Assembly (NCBI GenBank): GCA_030672465.1
Contig: DAOVGJ010000206.1
Location: forward strand, 1-6,299
Direction: 5' to 3'
DNA: 6,299 nt
Source of the DNA: Pseudomonadota bacterium
GTDB taxonomy: Bacteria; Desulfobacterota; BSN033; WVXP01; G020346125
Shown: piece after piece, positions 5,477-6,299 of the stretch
Position numbering within the stretch: the stretch's first letter is position 1
Layout: every line of letters starts with the position of its first letter
Notes under the pieces: generated by a model
Database searches by the model: none
Told to the model about the DNA's origin: nothing
The model's input: the letters and a program-made list of their open reading frames with translations, nothing else
Program-made: the position numbers and the translations under genes

Positions 5477-6299
5477 TCACTCCAACCGATAGTTGGGAGC
5501 CTCCTTAGTTATGATCACATCATGGACATGCCCTTCCCGCAACCCAGCCGAGGTTATTCGGATGAATTTGGCCTTTGAACGCAACTCTTCTATATTCCAG
5601 CAACCCGCATAACCCATTCCGGCCCTCAATCCCCCTACAAGCTGTTGCACGCAAAAGGATAGAGCCCCTCGATACGGAATGCGGCCCTCAATGCCCTCGG
5701 GCACTAATTTGGTCTCGGTCTCGATCTCCTGTTGGAGGTACCGATCCCGGCTGCCATCCTTCATGGCCTCTAGGGAACCCATCCCCCTATAAACTTTGTA
5801 GCTCCTTCCTTGGAAGAGCACAATCTCCCCGGGACTTTCGTCGGTCCCCGCGAACAAGTTCCCCAGCATCACCGAGTGGGCCCCAGCGGCGATGGCCTTC
5901 GTGACGTCCCCCGAAAATTTGATACCCCCGTCGGCGATGATGGGAATGTCGAATTTCCGAGCCGCTCGAACAGAGGCCCGTATGGCTGATATCTGAGGGA
6001 CACCTATCCCAGCAATGACACGGGTGGTACAGATGGAGCCTGGCCCCACCCCCACCTTAATCGCATCCGCACCGGCCTTTATCAGATCCTCTGTTGCTGC
6101 CTCCGTAGCGACATTTCCCGCGATGAGCTGACAACCCGGAAAGTTCTCCTTTGTGTCCCGTACCGCTTCGATTACATCCTTGGTATGTCCGTGGGCCGTA
6201 TCGATAACCAGGACATCTGTGCCAGCCTCAAGCAAGGCCTCAGTCCTTGCCTCCCTATCCTCACCAGGTCCGATGGCTGCTCCAACTCGCAACCGGCCC
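5477..6299 (-). CDS. guaB: IMP dehydrogenase, C-terminal part
   Basis: This cytoplasmic enzyme oxidises IMP to XMP with NAD+, the committed step toward GMP. The gene enters from the right edge, so 274 of the usual ~490 codons are visible; the N-terminus and both CBS domains are outside. The visible (beta/alpha)8 barrel half carries GRLRVGAAIG at the edge and the Cys loop VGVGPGSICTTRVIAGIGVP with the catalytic cysteine. It also has the phosphate-binding ADGGI and MLGNLFAGTDESPGE, the YRGMGSLEAM segment, and the flap SRDRYLQ with the Arg-Tyr dyad, followed by LVPEGIEGRIPYRG. The C-terminus ITKEAPNY is typical of the family. The frame is open to 6299, and a TTG at 6292 is an internal leucine codon, not a start. 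guaA is encoded downstream in the same direction, giving the two GMP-branch enzymes in one cluster. Confidence 0.97.
   Translation of the reverse strand, partial: GRLRVGAAIGPGEDREARTEALLEAGTDVLVIDTAHGHTKDVIEAVRDTKENFPGCQLIAGNVATEAATEDLIKAGADAIKVGVGPGSICTTRVIAGIGVPQISAIRASVRAARKFDIPIIADGGIKFSGDVTKAIAAGAHSVMLGNLFAGTDESPGEIVLFQGRSYKVYRGMGSLEAMKDGSRDRYLQQEIETETKLVPEGIEGRIPYRGALSFCVQQLVGGLRAGMGYAGCWNIEELRSKAKFIRITSAGLREGHVHDVIITKEAPNYRLE

Overview
The window reads as one side of a bacterial chromosome locus in which every real gene lies on the minus strand. In transcription order it holds the 3' part of guaB (IMP dehydrogenase), a 647-residue multi-pass membrane TPR/zinc-ribbon protein, a DUF4388-type protein with one membrane segment, and complete guaA (GMP synthase). 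A gap of about 680 bases follows, then the first 35 codons of dnaE (DNA polymerase III alpha subunit). Base composition is near 50% GC. DUF4388/PATAN proteins, the N-terminal sequence of DnaE and the general layout suggest a deltaproteobacterium (Desulfobacterota or a neighbour). That is inference from family knowledge, not a measured placement.

From 6299 down to 788 the genes are tightly packed: 28 bases (16 if a TTG start is used) between guaB and the TPR protein, 9 bases between the TPR and DUF4388 proteins, and 47 bases between the DUF4388 protein and guaA. No terminator is visible between them, so they look like one operon. guaB and guaA encode the two consecutive steps IMP -> XMP -> GMP. 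The two genes between them are not nucleotide enzymes: both are predicted membrane proteins with protein-interaction domains, and their role is unknown to me.

From 787 down to 108 there is no gene I can support. The guaA-distal part holds short tandem repeats and a GC-rich hairpin. The dnaE-proximal part holds the most informative signal in the window: a good sigma-70-type promoter for dnaE (TTGACA, 17 bp, TATTAG) overlaid by two 16-bp elements that match the NrdR box and lie 31 bp apart centre to centre, the spacing typical of NrdR box pairs. This predicts that the replicative polymerase gene is repressed by NrdR, the nucleotide-sensing repressor of ribonucleotide reductase genes. The neighbourhood thus combines guanine nucleotide synthesis with a replication gene that appears to be controlled by the dATP/ATP state.

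No tRNA, rRNA, CRISPR array, insertion sequence or phage gene was found.
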